IMG/VR virus record: IMGVR_UViG_3300046467_000484 | Coordinates: 1-24,305 of that record | Direction: 5' to 3' (one strand) | Origin: a virus | DNA: 24,305 bases | Shown: positions 7,599-13,547 of the stretch, piece by piece | How the letters are laid out: each line of letters begins with the position of its first letter | Position numbering within the stretch: the first letter of the stretch is position 1 | The notes under the pieces: generated by a model | The model's input: the letters and a program-made list of their open reading frames with translations, nothing else | Databases searched by the model: none | Told to the model about the DNA's origin: nothing | Made by a program: the position numbers and the translations under genes

Positions 7599-8548
7599 TA
7601 TACTCGTCTCACAATGCGGGGTATAATTTCTCCGCTTCTAATAACCTCTACACTACAACCGATCTCTAAATCTAACTGATTTATAAAACCTATGTTATGT
7701 AATGTAGCCCTAGAAATAGTAGCTCCCCCTATGTTAATAGGCTCGAGAATTGCAACGGGAGCTACCACTCCACTTTTTCCTGTATTCCATACTACATCTA
7801 ATAGTTCTGTAACTACTCCCTTCTCTCGAGTTTTAAGAGCATACGCTCCTCTAGGGTGATGTGCGGTGAACCCCATTTCCTTGTAATAGGCATATTTGTC
7901 CACTCTGAATACTATGCCGTCTTGGGGAAAACAGTTGTAATCTCCGATAGAAATTACGTTAAACCAGTTATCTAATAACTTCATGTCTTCCAGCCAGTAC
8001 GTACCAATATATGGTTGAATACCATATACTATGAATGTTAGTTTTCTACTCTTAAATTCTTCAGCATCTTTCAGGTTTAATGCTCCTGCCGCATAATTTC
8101 TCGCATTTTTTATTGTTTTGGGTGCTACTATTTCTCCTGTGATTTGTCTCAATCCAGAGAATAATGATTTCCCAAATTCTAATGAGCGAGGTACGATATG
8201 CTTAATTTTATCGCTTATATCTAAACCTGCTTTGCCATCCCCTCTAGTTAAGGCGTCATGAAATATTCCATTTACATAACATATAGACACAGCTGCACCG
8301 TCCATTTTTGGTGTGGCAACTACTGCGTTATTTCCATAATCGGGGGGTGTGCCTTCGTTGGCGAAGACTTTTTGAAGTGAATACATTGGAAAGGGATGGG
8401 CGAAACGGGAATCCGTGTCATGCCCAATCTTGAACTCTTGTTGTGTGTTTTCGACTAAGCGGTCATAAACCTCATCTGGAATGATGGGCAGACCTTTGTA
8501 GTACTGATCGCGACACTTGCTTAAATACGTTTCCAAATCTCTATTCAT
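7598..8548 (-). CDS. ligA: NAD+-dependent DNA ligase, N-terminal (adenylation and OB) half
   Basis: 316 residues. It starts with a shortened domain Ia (YYKGLPIIPDEVYDRL, 16-31) that binds NMN in LigA, then MYSLQKVF (55-62). The nucleotidyl-transferase motif K81-M-D-G carries the lysine that is adenylated. TRGDGKAGLDIS (101-112), a TGEI motif and DGIVFRVD follow. The OB domain (VAPVAILEPINIGG, SRATLHN) fills the end, where the protein stops. The zinc finger, HhH and BRCT domains are in a separate gene at 2923-3717. The ATG lies 6 bases after a perfect -10 box with no Shine-Dalgarno, so the mRNA is predicted leaderless; domain Ia begins right at this ATG, which supports the start. Confidence 0.92.
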   Translation of the reverse strand: MNRDLETYLSKCRDQYYKGLPIIPDEVYDRLVENTQQEFKIGHDTDSRFAHPFPMYSLQKVFANEGTPPDYGNNAVVATPKMDGAAVSICYVNGIFHDALTRGDGKAGLDISDKIKHIVPRSLEFGKSLFSGLRQITGEIVAPKTIKNARNYAAGALNLKDAEEFKSRKLTFIVYGIQPYIGTYWLEDMKLLDNWFNVISIGDYNCFPQDGIVFRVDKYAYYKEMGFTAHHPRGAYALKTREKGVVTELLDVVWNTGKSGVVAPVAILEPINIGGATISRATLHNIGFINQLDLEIGCSVEVIRSGEIIPRIVRRV

Positions 8549-8554
8549 ATGTAT

Positions 8555-8583
8555 ATTATACTAGAAACTGGAGGTAATGTCAA
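8555..8583 (-). promoter_or_regulatory. Sigma70-type promoter, family member 2
   Basis: On the minus strand TTGACA (8578-8583), a 17-base spacer ending TCTAG, and TATAAT (8555-8560). It is followed by ATACAT and then the ATG of the ligase N-terminal half, so transcription should start at or next to the start codon. Confidence 0.93.
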
Positions 8584-8595
8584 GAATTATTTTTG

Positions 8596-8901
8596 CTAAT
8601 CTAAATATATTTGGTCAAGTTTGTCTTTGAAATGGATTTCTAGTATATCCTTGACTTCAGTAAGAGAGAGGATTTCAACTAACCCATCGAAAAGGTTTCT
8701 GCTATTATCAAAGTCTAGCGGCAGAGAAACTCCTTCCCTGCTGGGCTTCCATTCTTCGTCAAAATCTAAGAAATACTTTCTGATAGAAAGATACTCTACA
8801 TTTCTAAAGGTATTGATGGTGAGATAAACACGCTCGTGCTTCTCTTCGTTATAGTGTATTAGTTTTTCAAATACGGGTGGGGCTTCATGTATTTCTATCA
8901 T
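8596..8901 (-). CDS. PC4-like ssDNA-binding protein
   Basis: 101 residues. The centre reads VEYLSIRKYFLDF, then WKPSREGVSLPLDF, then NLFDGLVEIL. This is the pattern of the PC4/YdbC domain: a strand with I-R-x-Y/F, a P-x-x-x-G-V/I-S-L turn, and a closing helix. PC4 dimers bind single-stranded DNA; a homologue is known from phage T5 and is thought to act in recombination or replication. The ATG lies 17 bases inside the upstream gene. It stands near the ligase half and the helicase, consistent with a replication role. The fold call is good; the function is inferred. Confidence 0.7.
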   Translation of the reverse strand: MIEIHEAPPVFEKLIHYNEEKHERVYLTINTFRNVEYLSIRKYFLDFDEEWKPSREGVSLPLDFDNSRNLFDGLVEILSLTEVKDILEIHFKDKLDQIYLD

Positions 8902-9157
8902 TCTTTAGTATCGCTTGTAAAGGAACAATAGAGGTAACATGTTCAGGCTGTAATAGTCTATACGAGTCTGTGTCCCAGCAAAATAACAAAACCTGCTTAT
9001 CAGTAGGCCTCGCTCTATTTCTTTTTGACTGGATATACTTATTATCAAAGTCTAGCGTACAGACGTTATACTTTAGTCTACGACTGTTTTGACTCCGATA
9101 AGTAATTATTGCATCGCCGCATTGTTCAACCTGACGGATAAATTCGTCTTTCTTCAT
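8885..9157 (-). CDS. Hypothetical protein (90 aa), small beta fold
   Basis: Begins MKKDEFIRQVEQCGDAIITY; the C-terminal part reads KQVLLFCWDTDSYRLLQPEH and ends in a hydrophobic strand. Alternating strands and the W-D-x-D-x-Y-R-L pattern recall small SH3- or WYL-like beta folds in phage proteins, but no firm family can be given. AAGGAA stands 4 bases before the ATG. It probably lies in one transcript with the PC4-like protein downstream, behind the terminator at 9239-9270. Confidence 0.65.
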   Translation of the reverse strand: MKKDEFIRQVEQCGDAIITYRSQNSRRLKYNVCTLDFDNKYIQSKRNRARPTDKQVLLFCWDTDSYRLLQPEHVTSIVPLQAILKNDRNT

Positions 9158-9238
9158 TAGGTTCCTTGTGGGTTAGTACTTATTTCTTACCGTCCCAAAC
9201 AATGGTATCCTTAAAAAAGAGGTGGTTTCTATAGATGC

Positions 9239-9270
9239 AAAAATACGCAGGGACTATTGCTAATCCCTAC
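9239..9270 (-). terminator. Probable rho-independent terminator
   Basis: On the minus strand, downstream of the HTH protein, GTAGGGATT pairs with AGTCCCTGC-type bases in a 9-bp stem (two G:T pairs, 6-base loop), followed by GTATTTTTGC. The T-run is short (5) and starts two bases after the stem, so termination may be partial. Confidence 0.55.
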
Positions 9271-9282
9271 GATTTAGGGGGT

Positions 9283-9684
9283 TTAATTGTTCATCGAGTT
9301 AATTAACTCTGCAAAATAATTAGCTGCTTTCCCTGTCAGCTTACTAATTATTGCTACATCTGGCTCTTTGCCTGCGTCTTGAATTGCATTGGTCAAAGTT
9401 GCCTGTGCATCTGCTACAGATACACGACCACCACCAGTCGATCCATTACTAGATGAGCGCGTTGCAGGAGTTTTCTTAACATATACACCAGCTCTGGTCA
9501 AGATCATTCTTACACCATTTGGGCTCTCGCCTAATTCGGAAGCAATGTCTTTAACAATTTCCATACTGTTTTCAGGAGTAGGATCTTTAGAGGTATATTT
9601 ATTGATGGCTTGTTGTTTTTTATCTTCTTCCCAAGGCATTCGTTTTCTCCGTTGTTGTTGTTGAAAGTAAAATCTGTCGCTCAT
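9283..9684 (-). CDS. Phage SANT/HTH DNA-binding protein
   Basis: 133 residues. The N-terminus MSDRFYFQQQQRRKR is followed by an acidic MPWEEDKKQQAINKY and a helix-turn-helix: TPENSMEIVKDIASELGES then PNGVRMILTRAGVYVKK. This arrangement is widespread in marine T4-like phages, where the protein is uncharacterised. A Ser/Gly linker (about 75-87) leads to a second helical domain (residues 88-133). The ATG at 9684 overlaps the TGA of a 4-codon mini-ORF (MKKS) that begins just after the promoter. An internal ATG at 9639 with GGAG 7 bases upstream could give a second start. It likely binds DNA as a regulator; the target is unknown. Confidence 0.72.
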   Translation of the reverse strand: MSDRFYFQQQQRRKRMPWEEDKKQQAINKYTSKDPTPENSMEIVKDIASELGESPNGVRMILTRAGVYVKKTPATRSSSNGSTGGGRVSVADAQATLTNAIQDAGKEPDVAIISKLTGKAANYFAELINSMNN

Positions 9685-9705
9685 GATTTTTTCATTTATA
9701 AGTAT

Positions 9706-9734
9706 ATTATACTAAAATTGAAGAGCGTTGTCAA
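9706..9734 (-). promoter_or_regulatory. Sigma70-type promoter, family member 3
   Basis: On the minus strand TTGACA (9729-9734), a 17-base spacer ending TTTTAG, and TATAAT (9706-9711). It is preceded by AAATAGTTC and followed by ATACTTATAAATGAA, nearly identical to family member 1. It drives the HTH protein at 9283-9684. Confidence 0.93.
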
Positions 9735-9744
9735 GAACTATTTT

Positions 9745-10104
9745 TTAAAATGTGTACCCGTAGGTGCTAAGGTCTGGTCTTACTAATCTGGCAGTTAACA
9801 TTAAACTCTTATTTGTAAACCACCTTCTGTAATCGTCTGAAATGGTTTGTTCCATCAAAATTGAACTATTTTTAGGTTCATCAATAGAGAGAGATATGAG
9901 GTCTTGCTCCCAGTTTTCTAATGTAATAACTACTTCACATTTCTCGTAAAGGGATGCCTGACTCTGAAGGTCATTCTTGGCTACCCAGTTATCAAAGCCT
10001 ATGTAATCCCAATCATCTCTGTACAAAGAGATGAGTCTTTCGTACGGGTTACGAATTACAGCGATAGTACCCCTATCGTATTCCAGAAATAAACTCTGAT
10101 TCAC
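9745..10104 (-). CDS. Short sulfotransferase-like protein
   Basis: 119 residues, from a GTG with GGGAG 7 bases upstream. IAVIRNPYERLISLYRDDWD (14-33) matches the 3'-phosphate-binding segment of the Sulfotransfer family (R-N-P-Y-E-R-L-x-S-x-Y), and the end DLSTYGYTF matches the C-terminal D-x-x-x-F/Y-G-Y-x-F of the same family. The N-terminal PAPS 5'-phosphosulfate loop (K-x-G-T-S/T) is absent, and family members are usually 200 residues or more. It is therefore a truncated relic, a minimal variant, or a nucleotide-binding protein without transferase activity. A membrane or glycan target is possible but not shown. Confidence 0.6.
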   Translation of the reverse strand: MNQSLFLEYDRGTIAVIRNPYERLISLYRDDWDYIGFDNWVAKNDLQSQASLYEKCEVVITLENWEQDLISLSIDEPKNSSILMEQTISDDYRRWFTNKSLMLTARLVRPDLSTYGYTF

Positions 10105-10243
10105 GTTCTAACTCCCTTCCTAATGCTTTAACATCTTCTACTTTATACTTTAGAGAGGGATCATTCTTATCTAATGAATCCAGTTTTTCTAGCAATACAA
10201 CAAGCTTCATACTACACTGTGCTATTGTATGTATGTCTGTCAT
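10073..10243 (-). CDS. Small helical protein (56 aa)
   Basis: Begins MTDIHTIAQCSMKLVVLLEK and ends RELERESEFISGIR. It is helical with leucine spacing suggesting a coiled coil. The 3' end overlaps the GTG of the sulfotransferase-like gene by 32 bases in another frame. The ribosome binding site is weak. It fills an otherwise empty 160-base gap. The function is unknown. Confidence 0.5.
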   Translation of the reverse strand: MTDIHTIAQCSMKLVVLLEKLDSLDKNDPSLKYKVEDVKALGRELERESEFISGIR

Positions 10244-10263
10244 AATTTTTTTATACTTGTGGA

Positions 10264-10464
10264 TTAAAGTTCCACATACTTATCAAGAGCCTCTAGCTTT
10301 AAATTGAGGTTCGCAATCTTTTCTATTTGAGTATCAATCGCAGCAATAATTTCTGGGTGTTCCCCTATACCTGCTGGATTCTTCAAATAGATCCATACGT
10401 TCGCCTCAGCTTCTGCTATGTCTCCTTTATACTTCATTTCTAAAGCGTTTTTAATCTTCTTCAT
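10264..10464 (-). CDS. Hypothetical helical protein (66 aa)
   Basis: Begins MKKIKNALEMKYKGDIAEAE; the centre reads VWIYLKNPAGIGEHPEIIAA, followed by a coiled-coil-like helix (IEKIANLNLKLEALDKYVEL). The N-P-A-G-I-G-E-H-P segment is a pattern shared by small phage proteins, so the gene is probably conserved, but no function is known. It overlaps the upstream membrane-protein gene by 14 bases. Confidence 0.65.
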   Translation of the reverse strand: MKKIKNALEMKYKGDIAEAEANVWIYLKNPAGIGEHPEIIAAIDTQIEKIANLNLKLEALDKYVEL

Positions 10465-10726
10465 CTTCTGTACCTATCATATTGGTAACATAATTATAAA
10501 TAAAAGCCATCCTGTACTTTTCTATTAAGGCTGCCCAAATTAGAAAAGGTACAGTAACAAATGCCATTATACTAAATAAAAGGAAGGTTGCTACCTTCCA
10601 GCGATAAATTACATGGTCAGGGCTGGCTTCGCGTATTATACGAATACTTGGCACAAAAATCTGCCAAATAATAAAAATCCAAGATGCTAACCAAAGGGGT
10701 AAAACCCACTCAAAAAGATACTCCAT
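10451..10726 (-). CDS. Two-pass membrane protein (91 aa)
   Basis: Two hydrophobic segments, about 6-31 (VLPLWLASWIFIIWQIFV) and 45-68 (VATFLLFSIMAFVTVPFLIW), separated by a polar loop and followed by an acidic tail GTEDEED. The tail and loop charges do not settle the topology. It could be a second holin-like protein or an unknown membrane factor; it is far from the endolysin. It overlaps the upstream HTH gene by 17 bases. Confidence 0.65.
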   Translation of the reverse strand: MEYLFEWVLPLWLASWIFIIWQIFVPSIRIIREASPDHVIYRWKVATFLLFSIMAFVTVPFLIWAALIEKYRMAFIYNYVTNMIGTEDEED

Positions 10727-11411
10727 ATTGTTCCAAATGTTTTAAACTGCCGATATCATAAGCTAGTGCAAAGGAATAGTGACCAGGCTGACCTGCTCCA
10801 TATACATAATAAATTTCATCAGTCATTGGTGCATTCTCGTATATGTATAATTGATATCCTTTAGCTCCGTACTTTTCTTCGTAATCAAAAACATGCAAAC
10901 CTGGCATTGATTCTTGATATGCAAGGGTATGTTCTCTAAGTACTTTAGCGGGAGCATTTTCTCTAGCCGCCCAAACCCGTTCTCCTACCTCAAACGATTC
11001 GGCAATACATTGCTCTGGAAGCAATATATCTTGATTTCTACTAAAACCTTGGGGTAATTTTTCTGGCATACCGACTCTGTCGATAATTGCTTTTATGAAC
11101 GCATTAGAGCGGTACATTTGTTTTGCAATGACTGAGATATTATCTCCGCCTAAATACAACTCTAGTACCTCTTTTATTTCAGCTCGTGTTGCGCCCTTAC
11201 CTTTGTTTTGGTTCTTACGCATCGTTTTATAACTGCGTATTTCTTCAAATTCGTCTATGATCTTCTGAAGGCGGGTCGTGTTATACCTTATATTCAAAAT
11301 CTCACAGGCTTCTTTCTTTGTAATTGGCGTGTCTGGTCTGGCAAGCAGACTAATAACCTTAAGGATATTTACATCCGTAAGCTTTTCATGGTCTTTACGT
11401 TTTAGTGCCAA
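10710..11411 (-). CDS. HTH-containing phage protein (233 aa)
   Basis: The N-terminal half holds two helix-turn-helix-like stretches: ITKKEACEILNIRYNTTRLQ (about 30-49) and a second one near 75-115 (DNISVIAKQMYRSNAFIKAI). The C-terminal half looks like a small beta domain: FEVGERVWAARENAPAKVLR, then GYQLYIYENA. The protein may bind DNA, perhaps as a regulator. It starts at TTG with GGAG 7 bases upstream, 10 bases inside the DUF3310 gene. No better start exists nearby. The family resembles conserved hypothetical proteins in marine phages. Confidence 0.65.
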   Translation of the reverse strand: MALKRKDHEKLTDVNILKVISLLARPDTPITKKEACEILNIRYNTTRLQKIIDEFEEIRSYKTMRKNQNKGKGATRAEIKEVLELYLGGDNISVIAKQMYRSNAFIKAIIDRVGMPEKLPQGFSRNQDILLPEQCIAESFEVGERVWAARENAPAKVLREHTLAYQESMPGLHVFDYEEKYGAKGYQLYIYENAPMTDEIYYVYGAGQPGHYSFALAYDIGSLKHLEQYGVSF

Positions 11412-11704
11412 TCGTAATCTCCATCTTGTGCTATTGTTTCTCCTAATAGCATTATAGCATAATGGATTATTTTTAGTAAATCAGTATCATCACGACCATT
11501 CTTTTTTCCATAGCGTTGAGCATACTTTATTATATTTCCTATGCAAAAACCTTCTCCATGTTGTGCATCGAATATGAACTCTGTCGCTTGGATATTTCCT
11601 TGAGCATAATGCTTTGCATAAGTATCGTTTATATACTGTTTTGCTACTGCAAGAGCATCTTCTTCATTAAATTTATAATCTATGTTTTTGTAGTCGTCTA
11701 CCAT
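11402..11704 (-). CDS. DUF3310-family protein
   Basis: 100 residues. The hallmark pattern of DUF3310 is present: Y-A-Q-G-x-x-Q-A-T-E-F-I, then GEGFCIGNIIKYAQRYGKKN and DLLKIIHYAIMLL. These small helical phage proteins are often labelled nucleotide kinase without good evidence; their biochemical role is unsettled. It overlaps the DUF6445 oxygenase stop by 7 bases and is likely co-translated with it. The family call is sure, the function is not. Confidence 0.85.
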   Translation of the reverse strand: MVDDYKNIDYKFNEEDALAVAKQYINDTYAKHYAQGNIQATEFIFDAQHGEGFCIGNIIKYAQRYGKKNGRDDTDLLKIIHYAIMLLGETIAQDGDYDWH

Positions 11705-12354
11705 TTTTCTGTTTCCCAGAATCCTATCTGTGTTAATCTTCCTGTTCTTTTATCATGACCAAACTTACCATTAGTAGGAGCGTGAAAATTATAAGCATCA
11801 TAGATTATACATCTATTATATTTATTTTCAACTGTTACATGGGGTTTCCATTCCTTAGTTATGCGTTTTGAATCAAGGATATTCCCGTAGAACGACGGAC
11901 CTTTGATCAATCTATCGTTTTCATACTGTCTTTTTGCCCCTGATTCTATGTGTTCCATTAGAACTGTTCCACTATTCTTAGGAGGATTGGGAGTGAGATA
12001 AATAACTGCTGCCCAATAGTCTGTTGCGCCTGGTTCACCTACATCCTGTGTATGATCTCCGTGAATCCAGTTGTAATCGTGCCCTTTAGCATACCCTAAA
12101 TTAAAAGCACCATTACTAGTATTGTTTTTATAACTTATTATATTCTTGCCTAATATATTTGTGTACCTATTACGAAGGTACATCATATTATTCCAACTTG
12201 GATTTAAGCTACGTTCACCAGTATGTCTGCGTATAACGTAGTTTACGTCATTCGGTAAAGATACTTTGTTCATACCTTCTTTAAAGTCAAGCTCTAATGC
12301 TCTTTCTCTAATTACGTCTGGGTTAGGGTAGAAATCATCTACTATGTAGATCAC
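11698..12354 (-). CDS. 2OG-Fe(II) oxygenase-like protein (DUF6445)
   Basis: 218 residues with an apparent iron site H98-G-D100 (in WIHGDH), H191 (in YNFHAPTNGKFG) and R206 (GRLTQIGFWE) as 2-oxoglutarate contact. The strand ATDYWAAVIYLTPNPPKNSG is characteristic of DUF6445 proteins in phages. Substrate unknown; a protein or sugar hydroxyl is possible. The start is GTG, overlapping the preceding stop as TAGTG, which implies translational coupling. One of at least four such oxygenases here. Confidence 0.78.
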   Translation of the reverse strand: MIYIVDDFYPNPDVIRERALELDFKEGMNKVSLPNDVNYVIRRHTGERSLNPSWNNMMYLRNRYTNILGKNIISYKNNTSNGAFNLGYAKGHDYNWIHGDHTQDVGEPGATDYWAAVIYLTPNPPKNSGTVLMEHIESGAKRQYENDRLIKGPSFYGNILDSKRITKEWKPHVTVENKYNRCIIYDAYNFHAPTNGKFGHDKRTGRLTQIGFWETEKW

Positions 12355-12557
12355 TACTCTAACTCATCGAGTACGTCCAGCCCACCTTCTACCTTTGCAA
12401 GATATTCTTTGGTCCGTGCCAATTTTCCTTCAAGTACAGTTATCTGCTCTTCAGCTTCTTTCTGTTGCTTTTGAAGGTTTATTCGTAGCATTGTTCGTTG
12501 TGTCATAGTTTGTAAATTCATATCGTCTAGTATACCAATTAGTTCAGGTTTCGCCAT
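12354..12557 (-). CDS. Coiled-coil protein (67 aa)
   Basis: Begins MAKPELIGILDDMNLQTMTQ; residues about 20-60 form a heptad-rich coiled coil (QKQQKEAEEQITVLEGKLAR). The ATG at 12555-12557 has GGGAG 5 bases upstream and lies 14 bases inside the upstream gene. An ATG 16 codons earlier (12605) has no good ribosome site. Probably an oligomerising phage protein of unknown role. Confidence 0.65.
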   Translation of the reverse strand: MAKPELIGILDDMNLQTMTQRTMLRINLQKQQKEAEEQITVLEGKLARTKEYLAKVEGGLDVLDELE

Positions 12558-12777
12558 GTCTGCTCCCATGCTCCCGCCATGCCCTAAGTACAGTTGAAAC
12601 TCCATCTTTCTTAATCATTCTCAACTGTCTGCGCTGACCAAAGTCTAGCTTAGCTTTCGTAAACCAAGCGTTTTTCTGTTCATCATTCCAATCAGGTGGA
12701 AAACATACTCTCATACCATCGAGTTCATATGCTCTAATACCCGTCTTGGGATCACTTATTAAATTATTTTTATCCAT
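12544..12777 (-). CDS. Hypothetical protein (77 aa)
   Basis: Begins MDKNNLISDPKTGIRAYELD; continues RVCFPPDWNDEQKNAWFTKA and a basic C-terminus (LRAWREHGSRHGET). No family is recognised. An AAAGAGA stretch stands a few bases before the ATG. It is the first large gene after a roughly 330-base leader region that starts at the promoter at 13114-13142. Confidence 0.6.
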   Translation of the reverse strand: MDKNNLISDPKTGIRAYELDGMRVCFPPDWNDEQKNAWFTKAKLDFGQRRQLRMIKKDGVSTVLRAWREHGSRHGET

Positions 12778-12960
12778 TGTTCTCTTTTTAATAAAGGGTT
12801 AGTCCCCCTTCCCGTATACGGGCAGTTACCGCTTCTAAAGTAGCTCCCCTTTATTTTATTGCCTGCTGCCTTAATTACTAGCTGTGCGTTCAGGACGCTG
12901 TGCTTTATATAGTTTGGGTTGCGTATCTAAAGATTAAGTTCACTTCTATAGGGGGACTCC
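12778..12960 (-). other. Untranslated leader region with GC-rich palindrome
   Basis: No convincing gene is seen between the 48-residue ORF at 12961-13107 and the gene starting at 12777. A perfect 12-base palindrome CCCGTATACGGG lies at 12811-12822, and short G- and C-tracts nearby (GGGGAGC, GGGGGAC) could pair. A 12-codon GTG ORF also occurs. This could be a regulatory leader; no riboswitch class is recognised. Confidence 0.4.
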
Positions 12961-13107
12961 CTAATAACCTTGAGTTGTATGACTGTATGCGTCTTTACAC
13001 TCTCTTAATATCTCTCCGCAAACACATCTCTGCCGACTTTTCAAACTATATTGAAGAGCGGTATCCCAAGATGTATTAGCGGAATTTAGTTTCTTCTTCA
13101 ATTTCAT
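12961..13107 (-). CDS. Leaderless small ORF (48 aa)
   Basis: Begins MKLKKKLNSANTSWDTALQY, contains a Cys cluster RCVCGEILREC, and ends HTTQGY. The ATG (13105-13107) lies 6 bases after the -10 box of a perfect promoter, so translation would be leaderless. No family is recognised. The ORF may be a real small protein or a chance frame in the leader; the cysteine cluster and the shared promoter-ATG geometry favour a real one modestly. Confidence 0.42.
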   Translation of the reverse strand: MKLKKKLNSANTSWDTALQYSLKSRQRCVCGEILRECKDAYSHTTQGY

Positions 13108-13113
13108 ATACAT

Positions 13114-13142
13114 ATTATACTAAATTTTTGAAGTCGTGTCAA
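13114..13142 (-). promoter_or_regulatory. Sigma70-type promoter, family member 4
   Basis: On the minus strand TTGACA (13137-13142), a 17-base spacer ending TTTAG, and TATAAT (13114-13119). It is preceded by AAATAGTTC and followed by ATGTATATGAA. It drives the small ORF at 12961-13107 and the operon leftward from 12777. Confidence 0.93.
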
Positions 13143-13169
13143 GAACTATTTTTCAAATCCATATAATAA

Positions 13170-13547
13170 TTACTTACTATTGATCTTATCTTTTGCTGTA
13201 CCAGCGTATAGTCCAAACCAAGCGGCTCCTGCACCTACTACAATCGAAATCAATCCCGACTGCTCAAAGGAGGGGGCTTCTAGGTCCATGAACCAAAGTG
13301 TACACTTGTACAATAGTATCATATATATACTTAAGAACGCTCTAGGGAATAGACGCCACGCGTCTATCATGTTAGAAAACCATATAACCTTTTGCCAAGG
13401 ATTATCTGGCTCTTTTTCGTTCTCCATTTCCATTATCTTTGCTTTTAGTTCCCCTATTTCAGAAACCATTGCCATAAATTTGTTAAGGTCAATTTCTACC
13501 TCGTTCCTAGACATATCGCCTGAGAACTGTTCAGATGGCTGTGCCAT
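13170..13547 (-). CDS. Putative holin, two-pass membrane protein
   Basis: 125 residues. The polar N-terminal half has a short coiled coil (about 20-48). Two transmembrane segments follow: about 70-89 (AFLSIYMILLYKCTLWFMDL) and 98-117 (GLISIVVGAGAAWFGLYAGT), with a basic C-terminus KDKINSK. The pattern W-x-x-F-P-R-A-F-L-S-I-Y-M and the glycine-rich second helix match holin candidates of marine phages. A holin would form the membrane lesion that triggers lysis. The endolysin and spanins are 3.5-5 kb upstream in the same orientation. GGGAG lies 6 bases before the ATG; the gene ends about 30 bases before the next promoter. Confidence 0.62.
   Translation of the reverse strand: MAQPSEQFSGDMSRNEVEIDLNKFMAMVSEIGELKAKIMEMENEKEPDNPWQKVIWFSNMIDAWRLFPRAFLSIYMILLYKCTLWFMDLEAPSFEQSGLISIVVGAGAAWFGLYAGTAKDKINSK

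Noticed and set aside
9158-9238. Short frame ending FFKDTIVWDGKK on the minus strand
   Set aside because: It looks like small phage membrane peptides, but the frame has no ATG, GTG or TTG start before an upstream stop; only a non-standard ATA behind AGGGA would serve, and it overlaps the terminator stem.
12811-12822. CCCGTATACGGG as a terminator stem
   Set aside because: As a hairpin it would have only 4 bp with a TATA loop and no T-run; as a palindromic protein site it remains possible.
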